Source of the DNA: Pseudomonadota bacterium
GTDB taxonomy: Bacteria > Pseudomonadota > Gammaproteobacteria > Burkholderiales > Thiobacillaceae
Length of the DNA: 5,932 nucleotides
NCBI GenBank assembly: GCA_021836225.1
Contig: JAKBJA010000161.1
Span: 1 to 5,932 of the forward strand
Direction of reading: 5' to 3'
The notes beneath the pieces are model-generated. The model ran no database searches. It was not told the DNA's origin and saw only the letters and a list, made by a program, of their open reading frames with translations. This document shows positions 1-5,932 of this stretch, piece by piece; position 1 is the stretch's first letter, and each line of letters begins with the position of its first letter. The translations under genes and the position numbers were made by a program.

Positions 1-59
1 GCAAGCAGCTGGCTGGCCGATTCGGCGTCGATGCGCTTGAATCCGTTTTCGTTACTCAT
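1..59 (-). CDS. Partial CDS, 5' end only; possibly rhodanese-like protein
   Basis: Only 19 complete codons are present before the window edge, giving MSNENGFKRIDAESASQLLA (the last residue from an incomplete codon). The ATG overlaps the TGA of the preceding gene (ATGA, 4-bp overlap) and has a GGAGGA Shine-Dalgarno six bases upstream, so this is a real, translationally coupled start and the last visible gene of the minus-strand operon. The opening 'F-K-R-I-D-A-x-x-A-x-x-L-L' resembles the N-terminus of single-domain rhodanese-like proteins, where a short strand and helix precede the catalytic domain. Rhodanese genes do occur in nif neighbourhoods. The active-site cysteine loop would lie outside the window, so the family call is a guess; that a coding region starts here is much more secure. 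Confidence 0.5.
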   Translation of the reverse strand, partial: MSNENGFKRIDAESASQLL

Positions 60-79
60 GGGGTGTCCTCCATATCTGC
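55..79 (-). repeat. Gene-junction repeat, copy 2 (fusion gene / downstream gene)
   Basis: Read on the minus strand, this junction contains ATGGAGGACACCCCATGAG. It matches the draG/fusion junction at 2097-2121 in 17 of 19 bases, and in 22 of 25 when extended. It carries the upstream gene's last codons (M-E-D-T-P), the Shine-Dalgarno GGAGGA and the ATGA overlap. The similarity is seen directly; whether it reflects copying or convergent selection for coupled translation is open. Confidence 0.5.
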
Positions 80-2101
80 GATGCGGTCGGGGTAGGGCGG
101 CAGGGTGGTGATGCGCGTATCGGTCAGGGCGCGCCCCACGGTGAAGTGGTAAAGCGACTGGAAGCGCTTGCCTTGCAGTCCGAGCAGTTCGTGGAAGGCG
201 TCGTCGAGGAAGCAGCCGATGCCGGTGCCGCGCAGCGCCAGGGTTTCGGCTTCCAGATACAGCACGTGGCCGACGAGGCCCGCTTCCCAGTGCAGCTGGC
301 GGTAGCGCCAGGCGTCTTCGTGTACCTTGGTTTCGAACTCGGCCAGCATGCCCAGCGAGAAGCAGCTGTCGGCGGCGATCGACTGCGCGCAGCTCACCGC
401 GCGGGCGACTTTGTGCCACTTGCCCGCCTGCAGACGATATAGCGGCAGATGATCGGGGCAGCCTTCCGCTTTCTGCCATTCGAATTCATCGCTCAATGCC
501 TGCCGCAGTCTCGATTCGGCCCCGGCCTCGCGCACCAGGATGTATAGCCCGGGTGCCACGCCGTCCACGCGATGCACGAAAAACACCGGATGGACGGCGG
601 GCGCGTAGCCCCAGATGTCCCACGGCGCTTGCGGGCGCGGCAGCAGGCTGTCGACCAGATGATGGAAGTCGGCCGCGGCCATTTCGAACTGCGGGTCGAA
701 GCGCTGGGCGCTGCGCCGGCCCATGATGACCTCGGGCGCGGGCAGGTGGGTGGCGGACGTCCCCAGCGGGTAATCGCGCGGCGGCGCGGCGGCTTCGTCG
801 CGGTTCTTTTCGGTGGCCGAGGCGACTTCGTCGATGACCGGCCAGTGGTACATGGGATGCGGGTCGAGAATGTTGGCCTGGCCGCGCCATTGGGTGTCGG
901 CGGCGTCCCACGGCGCGGGTTCGACAACCGCCTGGGGCTGGGCCGGGTTGGTGAGCTGCGCTGGTCTTGTGAGTTGCACTAGCAGGTCCGGCTCCTCGCG
1001 CTCCGCGCCGGCGTAGTCCCGGTCGCGTGCGGTGCCCAGCAATTCCGCCAGGCGCCGGCTGTTGCAGCCGGCCACCAGGCGCAGTTCCCAGCCCAGCAGA
1101 CCGGCGGCGTAGCGCAGCGCGGCCAGCGCATGGCCGACGTCGAGCTGGCAATAGCGGAAGGCACGCTCGCCGTATTTCCAGGCTTCGCGCCAGTGGATGG
1201 AAGACAGACCGATCCACAGGCCGGGCGGGTGCGCCGCCGTGGAGACGCAGCGCTGCTCCAGCGCGTGGCTGCGGCTGGCGTAGTGGTAGAGGCCGGCGTC
1301 CAGTCCCGTGACGCCGTGCGCGATCACATACGCCTCGGTCGGATGCAGGTTGCCGCTCGACGGGTTGCAGCGCAGCGCCCAGCGGTCCGGGCCGTATTCC
1401 TTCCAGGCGGACAGCCCGAGCGAGAGTTGCAGCAGGGCGCCCAGCGCGTCGAGCGAGAATTCGGGGGGCGCGTCCGCGCTGTCGCGAATCATACGTCCCG
1501 CGCAAAGCGGCAGGCGGAGGGACGGGCTGCCGGCGAACGCGCGGAAAGGATCGGGCTGGCTGGTCCAGTCCAGCGTTTCCGGGCCGGCGGCATAGCGCTC
1601 CGGCCGGTGCTTGGTGCGCTCGTGGTATTCGAAGGCGACCTGGGCGCGCGCACCGTCGCTTTCACTGTCCTTATGCGGCGGCGCGGGGCAGGGCGTGGCC
1701 GCATGCGGGCGCGGGCAGGCTTCCAGGCTGCGCGGTGAATCGCCGTTGCCGGCCACGCCCAGCCGCTGTTCGATCTGCTCGGCGTCGAATCCCACCAGTT
1801 TCCACTGCTCCGTTTCGATCAGCGGCCGCCGGATCAGCAAGGGGTTGGCCAGCATCAGGCCGATTGCCGCCTCGGCCTCGATCCGGGTGGGATCGATCTC
1901 GCCCGACTTCACCTGCGGCGCGGCGCGGTTGAACCAGTCGGCCACCGGCAGGCCGGTGAAAAATTCCTGCAGCCGCTGCGCGGTCCACGGCTCGCTCAGC
2001 AGGTCGCGCACGACCAGCTCGTGGCCGGCGTCGAGCAGCAGGCGCTTCTGCCGCGCATTGTTGGCGCAGCCCGGTTTCTCGTAAAAGATCAGGGTGCTCA
2101 T
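56..2101 (-). CDS. ArsC/Spx-like nitrogenase-associated domain fused to tandem SagB-type nitroreductase
   Basis: A 681-residue protein with three parts. Residues 1-116 are a thioredoxin-fold ArsC/Spx-type domain: FYEKPGCANNARQKRLLLDAG with one cysteine (Cys12), and NPLLIRRPLIE at 86-96, the usual ArsC 'P-L-I-x-R-P' segment. This resembles the nif-linked 'nitrogenase-associated protein' group (NifO-like). Residues about 117-155 are a Pro/Ala-rich linker. Residues about 156-681 are two SagB/ThcOx-type FMN nitroreductase modules. The first has RCNPSSGNLHPTEAY (244-258) and KYGERAFRYCQLDVGHALAAL (309-329). The second has RRSAQRF (462-468) and WRYRQLHWEAGLVGHVLYL (598-616). No signal peptide or membrane segment is visible, so it is probably cytoplasmic. 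Its ATG overlaps the draG stop (ATGA) and has GGAGGA six bases upstream. The reaction is unknown. SagB relatives oxidise azolines to azoles, but no azole-biosynthesis partner or precursor peptide is seen here. The domain calls are fairly sure; the function is not. Confidence 0.85.
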   Translation of the reverse strand: MSTLIFYEKPGCANNARQKRLLLDAGHELVVRDLLSEPWTAQRLQEFFTGLPVADWFNRAAPQVKSGEIDPTRIEAEAAIGLMLANPLLIRRPLIETEQWKLVGFDAEQIEQRLGVAGNGDSPRSLEACPRPHAATPCPAPPHKDSESDGARAQVAFEYHERTKHRPERYAAGPETLDWTSQPDPFRAFAGSPSLRLPLCAGRMIRDSADAPPEFSLDALGALLQLSLGLSAWKEYGPDRWALRCNPSSGNLHPTEAYVIAHGVTGLDAGLYHYASRSHALEQRCVSTAAHPPGLWIGLSSIHWREAWKYGERAFRYCQLDVGHALAALRYAAGLLGWELRLVAGCNSRRLAELLGTARDRDYAGAEREEPDLLVQLTRPAQLTNPAQPQAVVEPAPWDAADTQWRGQANILDPHPMYHWPVIDEVASATEKNRDEAAAPPRDYPLGTSATHLPAPEVIMGRRSAQRFDPQFEMAAADFHHLVDSLLPRPQAPWDIWGYAPAVHPVFFVHRVDGVAPGLYILVREAGAESRLRQALSDEFEWQKAEGCPDHLPLYRLQAGKWHKVARAVSCAQSIAADSCFSLGMLAEFETKVHEDAWRYRQLHWEAGLVGHVLYLEAETLALRGTGIGCFLDDAFHELLGLQGKRFQSLYHFTVGRALTDTRITTLPPYPDRIADMEDTP

Positions 2102-2121
2102 CGCGTGTCCTCCATTTCTGC
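2097..2121 (-). repeat. Gene-junction repeat, copy 1 (draG / fusion gene)
   Basis: Read on the minus strand, this junction contains ATGGAGGACACGCGATGAG, nearly identical to the junction at 55-79. It holds the end of draG (M-E-D-T-R), a GGAGGA ribosome-binding site and the ATGA stop/start overlap that couples translation of draG to the fusion gene. Confidence 0.5.
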
Positions 2122-3003
2122 CTGCGCGAGCATGAGCAGGGCATCAGTCTGCTCTTCGATGCGGGTCTTGATGTCCCGGTCCAGCTTGCGCAACCAGTAG
2201 CCGGGAATGCCGGAGATGCCATAGGCCGCGCCGGCCAGCATGCCGGCCAGCGCCCCGTTGGTGTCGGCGTCCTCGCCGCAGTTCACCACCTCGGTCAGGC
2301 AGGACTCGAAACTGTCGGTGCGAAAAAAATAGTGCAGCACCGTCTGCACCGTATCGACAATGTAGCCCGACGCGCGCCGGGGATAGGGCTCGAAACGGAA
2401 CTCCGGGAATTCGGCGATCAGGCGGTTCGCCTCCGCGCGGCAGCCCTTGATGCCGCCGCCGCGGATCAGGCTGCGCACCATGTTCCCGAGCGCCAGCGTC
2501 GCCGCATCCGACAGCGGGTGGTTGTGGGTGAGGTGGCATTGTTGCGGCGTCGCGCGGATGAAGGCGGCATGGTCGTAGAGCGTCGCCAGCGCCAGCGGCA
2601 GGCTGCGCATGCAGGCGCCGTTGCCGCCGTCCTGCTCGCTAGGCTCACCTGCCAGCGTGCCTTCCACCATGTAGCGCCGGATGCCGCGGCGACAGGTGTT
2701 GCCCACGTCCAGCGGCTTCGACTTGAGCCAGCCGACGAAGGCGTCGGCCGCGGCCACGGCGTTCCAGCCGCCGCTGGCCACGATGGCCTGCCCCAGCGCC
2801 AGCGACATCTGGGTGTCGTCGGTGATCTGGCCGGGCTTGAGCTTGAGCCAGCCGCCGCCGACGATGTCGCGGTGCATGCCGTAACGATCTTGAATTTCAG
2901 CCGGCGTCATGAATTCGACGGTGGCGCCCAGGGCGTCGCCGACAGCGAAACCCAGGTAAGCGCCCAGCGCGCGTTCGTGCACCTCAGTGCGAGTCACGTT
3001 CAT
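2098..3003 (-). CDS. draG: ADP-ribosyl-[dinitrogen reductase] hydrolase (DraG)
   Basis: DraG removes the ADP-ribose that DraT places on the nitrogenase Fe protein, reactivating NifH after ammonium or energy switch-off. The 301-residue length is normal for the family. The binuclear Mn-binding ADP-ribosylglycohydrolase motifs are intact: GDALGATVE (22-30, Glu30), ITDDTQMSLALG (60-71, Thr61-Asp62-Asp63) and GEDADTNGALAGMLAGAAYG (243-262, Asp245, Asp247, Thr248). These match the metal ligands of Rhodospirillum rubrum DraG with an offset of two. The protein is all-alpha and soluble, with no signal peptide. The ATG at 3003 is the first start after an upstream in-frame stop, but its AAGG abuts the ATG. 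The GTG two codons in (2997) has AAGGA five bases upstream and is a credible alternative start. It lies 80 bp behind the receiver-like gene and overlaps the next gene by 4 bp. No draT is seen in the window. Related ADP-ribosylglycohydrolases exist, but position next to nifH favours DraG. Confidence 0.93.
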   Translation of the reverse strand: MNVTRTEVHERALGAYLGFAVGDALGATVEFMTPAEIQDRYGMHRDIVGGGWLKLKPGQITDDTQMSLALGQAIVASGGWNAVAAADAFVGWLKSKPLDVGNTCRRGIRRYMVEGTLAGEPSEQDGGNGACMRSLPLALATLYDHAAFIRATPQQCHLTHNHPLSDAATLALGNMVRSLIRGGGIKGCRAEANRLIAEFPEFRFEPYPRRASGYIVDTVQTVLHYFFRTDSFESCLTEVVNCGEDADTNGALAGMLAGAAYGISGIPGYWLRKLDRDIKTRIEEQTDALLMLAQAEMEDTR

Positions 3004-3083
3004 CCTTGAAGGCAGCGGACCGTGACCCGATCGTCACCACGCCGGTATTCGGCTTCGCAGAACGGGCGATCGCCTTTCACCGG

Positions 3084-3506
3084 TTAAAGCGTATGGATCG
3101 GTATGGGCGCGCGCTTGCGCCCCACCAGGCCATCCACCCTTCGACGCGCGTCTTCCACCCGCAGCGGTTTCACCAGCAGGCCGTCGATGCCGGCGCTTTG
3201 GCAGGCAGCCACCAGGGGGTCGTCGCGGCTGTCCGCTACCAGCAGGACTTTCGTGCCGGCGAGGCGCGAACGGATGAGCGGCAGGACATCCAGCCCGCGC
3301 TCGGCGACGACGTCGATGCCCAGCAGCAGCAGGTCGGGCTTCCACTCGACGCCCTTGTCGAATGCCGCTTCCAGCGTGGGCAGGTCGTGGGTCTCGTTCT
3401 CGTCGTGCAGCATGAACTGCAGCGCCATGCGGGTGATGTCGTCGTTGGCCACCACGAACAGGCGTTTGTTGTCCAGGGCCTTTGCGGTCTCTACGCCAAT
3501 CTGCAT
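3084..3506 (-). CDS. Receiver-like (CheY-type) protein lacking the phosphoacceptor Asp
   Basis: A 140-residue stand-alone receiver-fold protein. Strand 1 is RLFVVANDD (15-23) with the acidic pair Asp22-Asp23. Strand 3 is PDLLLLGID (57-65), followed by GLDVLPLIR. Strand 4 is KVLLVADS (86-93), and the conserved switch lysine is in GLLVKP (Lys113-Pro114). Aligned without gaps to the canonical 'PDLxLLDIxMPxxDGLxVL', the phosphorylated Asp is Gly63; the nearest Asp is Asp65, two residues on. The switch Thr/Ser position is Ala91. It therefore probably does not use normal Asp phosphorylation and may act as an adaptor or binding module; that is inference. There is no output domain. AGGAGA sits six bases before the ATG. 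It is first in the minus-strand operon, behind a candidate sigma-54 promoter (3548-3563) with NifA sites upstream, and 80 bp ahead of draG, suggesting a role in nitrogenase control. Confidence 0.82.
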   Translation of the reverse strand: MQIGVETAKALDNKRLFVVANDDITRMALQFMLHDENETHDLPTLEAAFDKGVEWKPDLLLLGIDVVAERGLDVLPLIRSRLAGTKVLLVADSRDDPLVAACQSAGIDGLLVKPLRVEDARRRVDGLVGRKRAPIPIHTL

Positions 3507-3547
3507 TGCCTTTCTCCTGAATGTCTCGTTCTACCGAACGGGGTCTC

Positions 3548-3563
3548 AGCAAGAAGTGTTCCG
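3548..3563 (-). promoter_or_regulatory. Candidate sigma-54 (-24/-12) promoter of the minus-strand draG operon
   Basis: On the minus strand the sequence is CGGAACA-CTTC-TTGCT, against the consensus TGGCACG-N4-TTGCW. The GG and GC dinucleotides are exactly 12 bases apart and the -12 box is perfect; three bases of the -24 box differ. The predicted start point is near 3537, giving a leader of about 31 nt before the ATG at 3506. Two NifA sites lie upstream at about -88 and -117. The orientation and spacing make it convincing despite the weaker -24 box. Confidence 0.6.
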
Positions 3564-3617
3564 GGGCGCAAGCCACGGCGGGATGCGGCTGGACGGGGTC
3601 AAGGCCGCCGCTGTCCC

Positions 3618-3633
3618 TGTCGCATGTCGGACA
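3618..3633. promoter_or_regulatory. NifA upstream activator sequence (TGT-N10-ACA)
   Basis: The sequence is TGTCGCATGTCGGACA, a perfect TGT-N10-ACA with the arms extended to TGTC/GACA. It sits between the two divergent sigma-54 promoters: centre at about -88 for the minus-strand operon and about -115 for the Rrf2 gene. The motif is symmetric, so it can serve both directions. Confidence 0.8.
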
Positions 3634-3646
3634 AGGCTGCACCGAA

Positions 3647-3662
3647 TGTATGGTTCGCAACA
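3647..3662. promoter_or_regulatory. NifA upstream activator sequence (TGT-N10-ACA)
   Basis: The sequence is TGTATGGTTCGCAACA, a second perfect TGT-N10-ACA whose centre is 29 bp from that of the 3618-3633 site. Its centre is at about -86 for the Rrf2 promoter and about -117 for the minus-strand operon promoter. Confidence 0.8.
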
Positions 3663-3714
3663 AACGCCGGTACTGACGGGCCACCAAGGGCGCGGCCTGG
3701 CGACCTCAGGCGCG

Positions 3715-3730
3715 TGGCACGTGCGTTGCT
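3715..3730 (+). promoter_or_regulatory. Sigma-54 (-24/-12) promoter of the Rrf2-family gene
   Basis: The sequence TGGCACG-TGCG-TTGCT matches the sigma-54 consensus at every defined base. The predicted start point is near 3741, leaving a leader of about 20 nt before the ATG at 3761. With the two NifA sites upstream, it predicts expression under nitrogen-fixing conditions. Confidence 0.88.
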
Positions 3731-3760
3731 TCGGATAGAAGGCGACCAAGCGAGGCCACC

Positions 3761-4216
3761 ATGATTTTTACCCGCACCAGCCAATACGCCATCCAGGCGC
3801 TGATCTATCTGGCGACCCAGCCGGACGGGCAGTTGGTGCTTAGCCGCGATATTGCGCACAAGCTGGGGGTGCCGTCGCCCTACCTCGCCAAGATCCTCCA
3901 GGATTTGTCCCGTGCACAGCTGCTGCATTCGTTCCGTGGCCGCAATGGGGGCTTCGGCCTGCGCAGCGGTGTCGAGCACAGCAATTTGCTCGATATCCTC
4001 TGGCTGACTGATGGCCACCACGTGGATCGAGAGTGCCTGCTCGGTCTCAAGGCCTGCAAGGACGAGACCGCCTGCCCGCTGCATCGCAAGTGGAAATCCG
4101 TCAAGAAAGAAATCCTCGCCTGCCTCGGCAACGTCACGCTGATCCATCTGGCGAAGGCGGTGCAAAGCGGCCAATACCGCTTGTCCGATCTGCCGCTGGC
4201 CCTGACGCAGCCCTGA
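3761..4216 (+). CDS. Rrf2-family transcriptional regulator with a three-cysteine cluster
   Basis: A 151-residue protein of normal Rrf2/IscR length. The N-terminal winged helix-turn-helix starts SQYAIQALIYLA (7-18). The recognition region LSRDIAHKLGVPSPYLAKILQDL spans 27-49, and the wing RGRNGGFGL spans 59-67. Three cysteines follow at 92, 99 and 105 (C-X6-C-X5-C), placed like the Fe-S ligands of IscR and NsrR (usually C-X4/5-C-X5/7-C); a fourth, Cys121, is further on. This predicts Fe-S cluster binding and hence sensing of iron, oxygen or NO; the slightly wider first spacing makes the sensing chemistry uncertain. The ATG is preceded by GAGG five bases upstream. It lies between divergent NifA sites and nifH, transcribed toward nifH, with its own perfect sigma-54 promoter. 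Its targets are unknown; nif or Fe-S assembly genes are plausible. It is not clearly IscR itself, since no isc genes are nearby. Confidence 0.9.
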   Translation: MIFTRTSQYAIQALIYLATQPDGQLVLSRDIAHKLGVPSPYLAKILQDLSRAQLLHSFRGRNGGFGLRSGVEHSNLLDILWLTDGHHVDRECLLGLKACKDETACPLHRKWKSVKKEILACLGNVTLIHLAKAVQSGQYRLSDLPLALTQP

Positions 4217-4246
4217 AGATTTACCCCCTTGTTTTTTTCTGGTGCT

Positions 4247-4262
4247 TGTCCCCTTCACGACA
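4247..4262. promoter_or_regulatory. NifA upstream activator sequence, distal, for nifH
   Basis: The sequence is TGTCCCCTTCACGACA, a perfect TGT-N10-ACA with arms extended to TGTC/GACA. Its centre is at about -133 relative to the predicted nifH start point. It begins 31 bp after the end of the Rrf2 gene. Confidence 0.8.
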
Positions 4263-4276
4263 GTGGTTTTTGCGTT

Positions 4277-4292
4277 TGTCGCGTTTGCAACA
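4277..4292. promoter_or_regulatory. NifA upstream activator sequence, proximal, for nifH
   Basis: The sequence is TGTCGCGTTTGCAACA, a perfect TGT-N10-ACA whose centre is 30 bp from that of the distal site, at about -103 relative to the predicted nifH start point. This is the usual distance for NifA acting through a DNA loop. Confidence 0.85.
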
Positions 4293-4342
4293 CGCGTTCG
4301 AGCACCGTTTCATGAGAAAAATACCTTGCATAAACAATGCGT

Positions 4343-4355
4343 TATCGATTTATTT
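4343..4355 (+). promoter_or_regulatory. Possible IHF site between NifA sites and nifH promoter
   Basis: TATCGATTTATTT resembles the IHF consensus WATCAANNNNTTR, with mismatches at two defined positions. It lies in an AT-rich patch (about 4313-4357) between the NifA sites and the -24 box, where IHF commonly bends DNA in nif promoters. The support is position plus a partial match only. Confidence 0.3.
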
Positions 4356-4361
4356 CAAGGG

Positions 4362-4377
4362 TGGCACGGTCGTTGCT
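4362..4377 (+). promoter_or_regulatory. Sigma-54 (-24/-12) promoter of nifH
   Basis: TGGCACG-GTCG-TTGCT matches the consensus at every defined base. The predicted start point is near 4388, so the nifH leader is about 135 nt. Two upstream NifA sites complete a classic nifH control region. Confidence 0.93.
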
Positions 4378-4387
4378 GAATACCAGG

Positions 4388-5428
<1,041 letters not shown>

Positions 5429-5434
5429 GGGTTT

Positions 5435-5468
5435 CCGTCGCCCTGCGCCTTGCGGCGCATGGCGACGG
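5435..5468 (+). promoter_or_regulatory. Strong hairpin after nifH
   Basis: CCGTCGCC (5435-5442) pairs perfectly with GGCGACGG (5461-5468). Inside, after one C/T mismatch, TGCGCC (5444-5449) pairs with GGCGCA (5454-5459) around a TTGC loop. This gives 14 mostly G-C pairs starting six bases after the nifH stop. No U run follows, so it is more likely an mRNA 3'-end stabiliser or processing barrier than a simple terminator, which would help explain higher NifH than NifDK levels. Confidence 0.75.
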
Positions 5469-5474
5469 GGTCCA

Positions 5475-5490
5475 CAGAGGGAAACCTCTG
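5475..5490 (+). promoter_or_regulatory. Second hairpin after nifH, GNRA tetraloop
   Basis: CAGAGG-GAAA-CCTCTG is a perfect 6-bp stem closed by a GAAA tetraloop, six bases after the first hairpin. A third, weaker stem, GCCAG (5490-5494) with CTGGC (5503-5507), follows directly. No T tract is present. It is likely part of the same nifH/nifD intergenic RNA structure. Confidence 0.65.
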
Positions 5491-5590
5491 CCAGGGGCAT
5501 CGCTGGCTTGTTGCAACGGTGCCGTTCGCAGAGTTTTCCCGGGGAACCGGGGTGCCGGTGTCCAGTGTTCACATCAAACAGGAGGGCGAA

Positions 5591-5932
5591 ATGAGCCTCA
5601 CAGTCGAGCAAGTCAAAGCAAGAAACCAGGACCTCATCAAGGAGGTGCTGGAAGTCTATCCGGACAAAACCGCCAAGCGGCGCGCCAAGCACCTGGGCAC
5701 CTTCGAGGAAGGCAAGCCGGATTGCGGCGTGAAGTCGAACGTCAAGTCCATCCCGGGCGTAATGACCATCCGCGGTTGCGCCTACGCCGGTTCCAAGGGC
5801 GTGGTGTGGGGTCCGATCAAGGACATGATCCACATCAGCCACGGCCCGGTCGGCTGCGGCCAGTACTCCTGGGCCGCGCGCCGCAACTATTACATCGGCA
5901 CCACCGGCGTCGATACCTTCGTCACCATGCAG
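5591..5932 (+). CDS. nifD: Nitrogenase MoFe protein alpha chain NifD (N-terminal part)
   Basis: The first 114 codons of nifD run off the window edge; the complete protein is usually about 480-500 residues. NifD with NifK forms the MoFe protein and carries FeMo-cofactor and half of each P-cluster. Visible are [20 protein letters not shown] (59-78) with P-cluster ligand Cys63 and [14 protein letters not shown] (81-94) with P-cluster ligand Cys89, matching Cys62 and Cys88 of Azotobacter Nif[12 protein letters not shown] follows. The start has AGGAGG five bases before the ATG. It is 162 bp downstream of nifH in the same direction with no sigma-54 promoter between them, so it is expected to be co-transcribed with nifH through the intergenic hairpins. 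The cofactor ligands Cys275 and His442 are beyond the window. Confidence 0.97.
   Translation, partial: MSLTVEQVKARNQDLIKEVLEVYPDKTAKRRAKHLGTFEEGKPDCGVKSNVKSIPGVMTIRGCAYAGSKGVVWGPIKDMIHISHGPVGCGQYSWAARRNYYIGTTGVDTFVTMQ

Noticed and set aside
486..1505. Arg/Ala-rich minus-strand open frame inside the fusion gene, plus similar frames on the plus strand (e.g. 1130-1738)
   Set aside because: These are out-of-frame readings of a well-supported 681-residue protein and have biased, motif-free composition.
3022..3037. Small hairpin GTGAC-CCGATC-GTCAC between the receiver-like gene and draG
   Set aside because: The stem is only five pairs with no T run; this length is expected by chance in GC-rich DNA.
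3065..3074. Palindrome GGCGATCGCC (HIP1-like core)
   Set aside because: A single occurrence near a gene end has no meaning without repeated copies across the genome.
3655..3670. Second sigma-54-like element on the minus strand (GGCGTTTGTTGC)
   Set aside because: GG and GC are 10 rather than 12 bases apart, and the element overlaps the NifA site at 3647-3662.
4217..4240. T7 run after the Rrf2 stop as an intrinsic terminator
   Set aside because: No inverted repeat precedes the T run; the only nearby stem (AAGCGG/CCGCTT at 4165-4182) is inside the coding region and too far away.
3599..4258. Minus-strand open frame across the Rrf2 gene and the divergent promoter region
   Set aside because: It overlaps a clear Rrf2 gene and the NifA sites and promoter, and shows no recognisable domain.

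Overview
This window is the nifH end of a nitrogen-fixation (nif) gene cluster from a GC-rich diazotroph, most likely a proteobacterium. Three things support this: the NifH and NifD sequences are of the ordinary Mo-nitrogenase type, the promoters are textbook NifA/sigma-54 promoters, and a draG gene is present. A betaproteobacterium of the Rhodocyclales type is my best guess from the gene neighbourhood. That guess is inference, not something the sequence proves.

Layout. The left half (1-3506) is a minus-strand operon read right to left. It encodes a receiver-like protein that lacks the phosphoacceptor aspartate, then DraG (ADP-ribosyl-dinitrogen-reductase hydrolase), then a 681-residue fusion of an ArsC/Spx-like 'nitrogenase-associated' domain to a tandem SagB-type nitroreductase, and finally the first 19 complete codons of a fourth gene, possibly rhodanese-like. 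The last three genes are joined by ATGA stop/start overlaps. The right half reads on the plus strand: an Rrf2-family regulator with three clustered cysteines (3761-4216), nifH (4523-5428) and the first 114 codons of nifD (5591-5932, cut by the window edge).

Control. Two intergenic regions carry complete nif regulatory architecture. The 254-bp divergent region (3507-3760) has two perfect TGT-N10-ACA NifA sites between two outward-facing sigma-54 promoters; the sites lie at almost the same distances from both predicted start points. The nifH upstream region (4217-4522) has another tandem pair of NifA sites and a perfect sigma-54 promoter, followed by a 135-nt leader with possible secondary structure. 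The nifH-nifD gap holds two strong back-to-back hairpins without a U tract, which fits a processing or stability element favouring nifH mRNA.

How the genes fit together. NifH is the Fe protein that feeds electrons to the NifDK component. Its conserved Arg104 is the residue that DraT ADP-ribosylates and DraG restores in organisms with nitrogenase switch-off. DraG therefore acts directly on the product of the neighbouring nifH. draT is not in this window. The pseudo-receiver, the ArsC-nitroreductase fusion and the Rrf2 protein look co-regulated with nitrogenase but have no function that the sequence alone can establish. They are the most interesting unexplained parts of the window.
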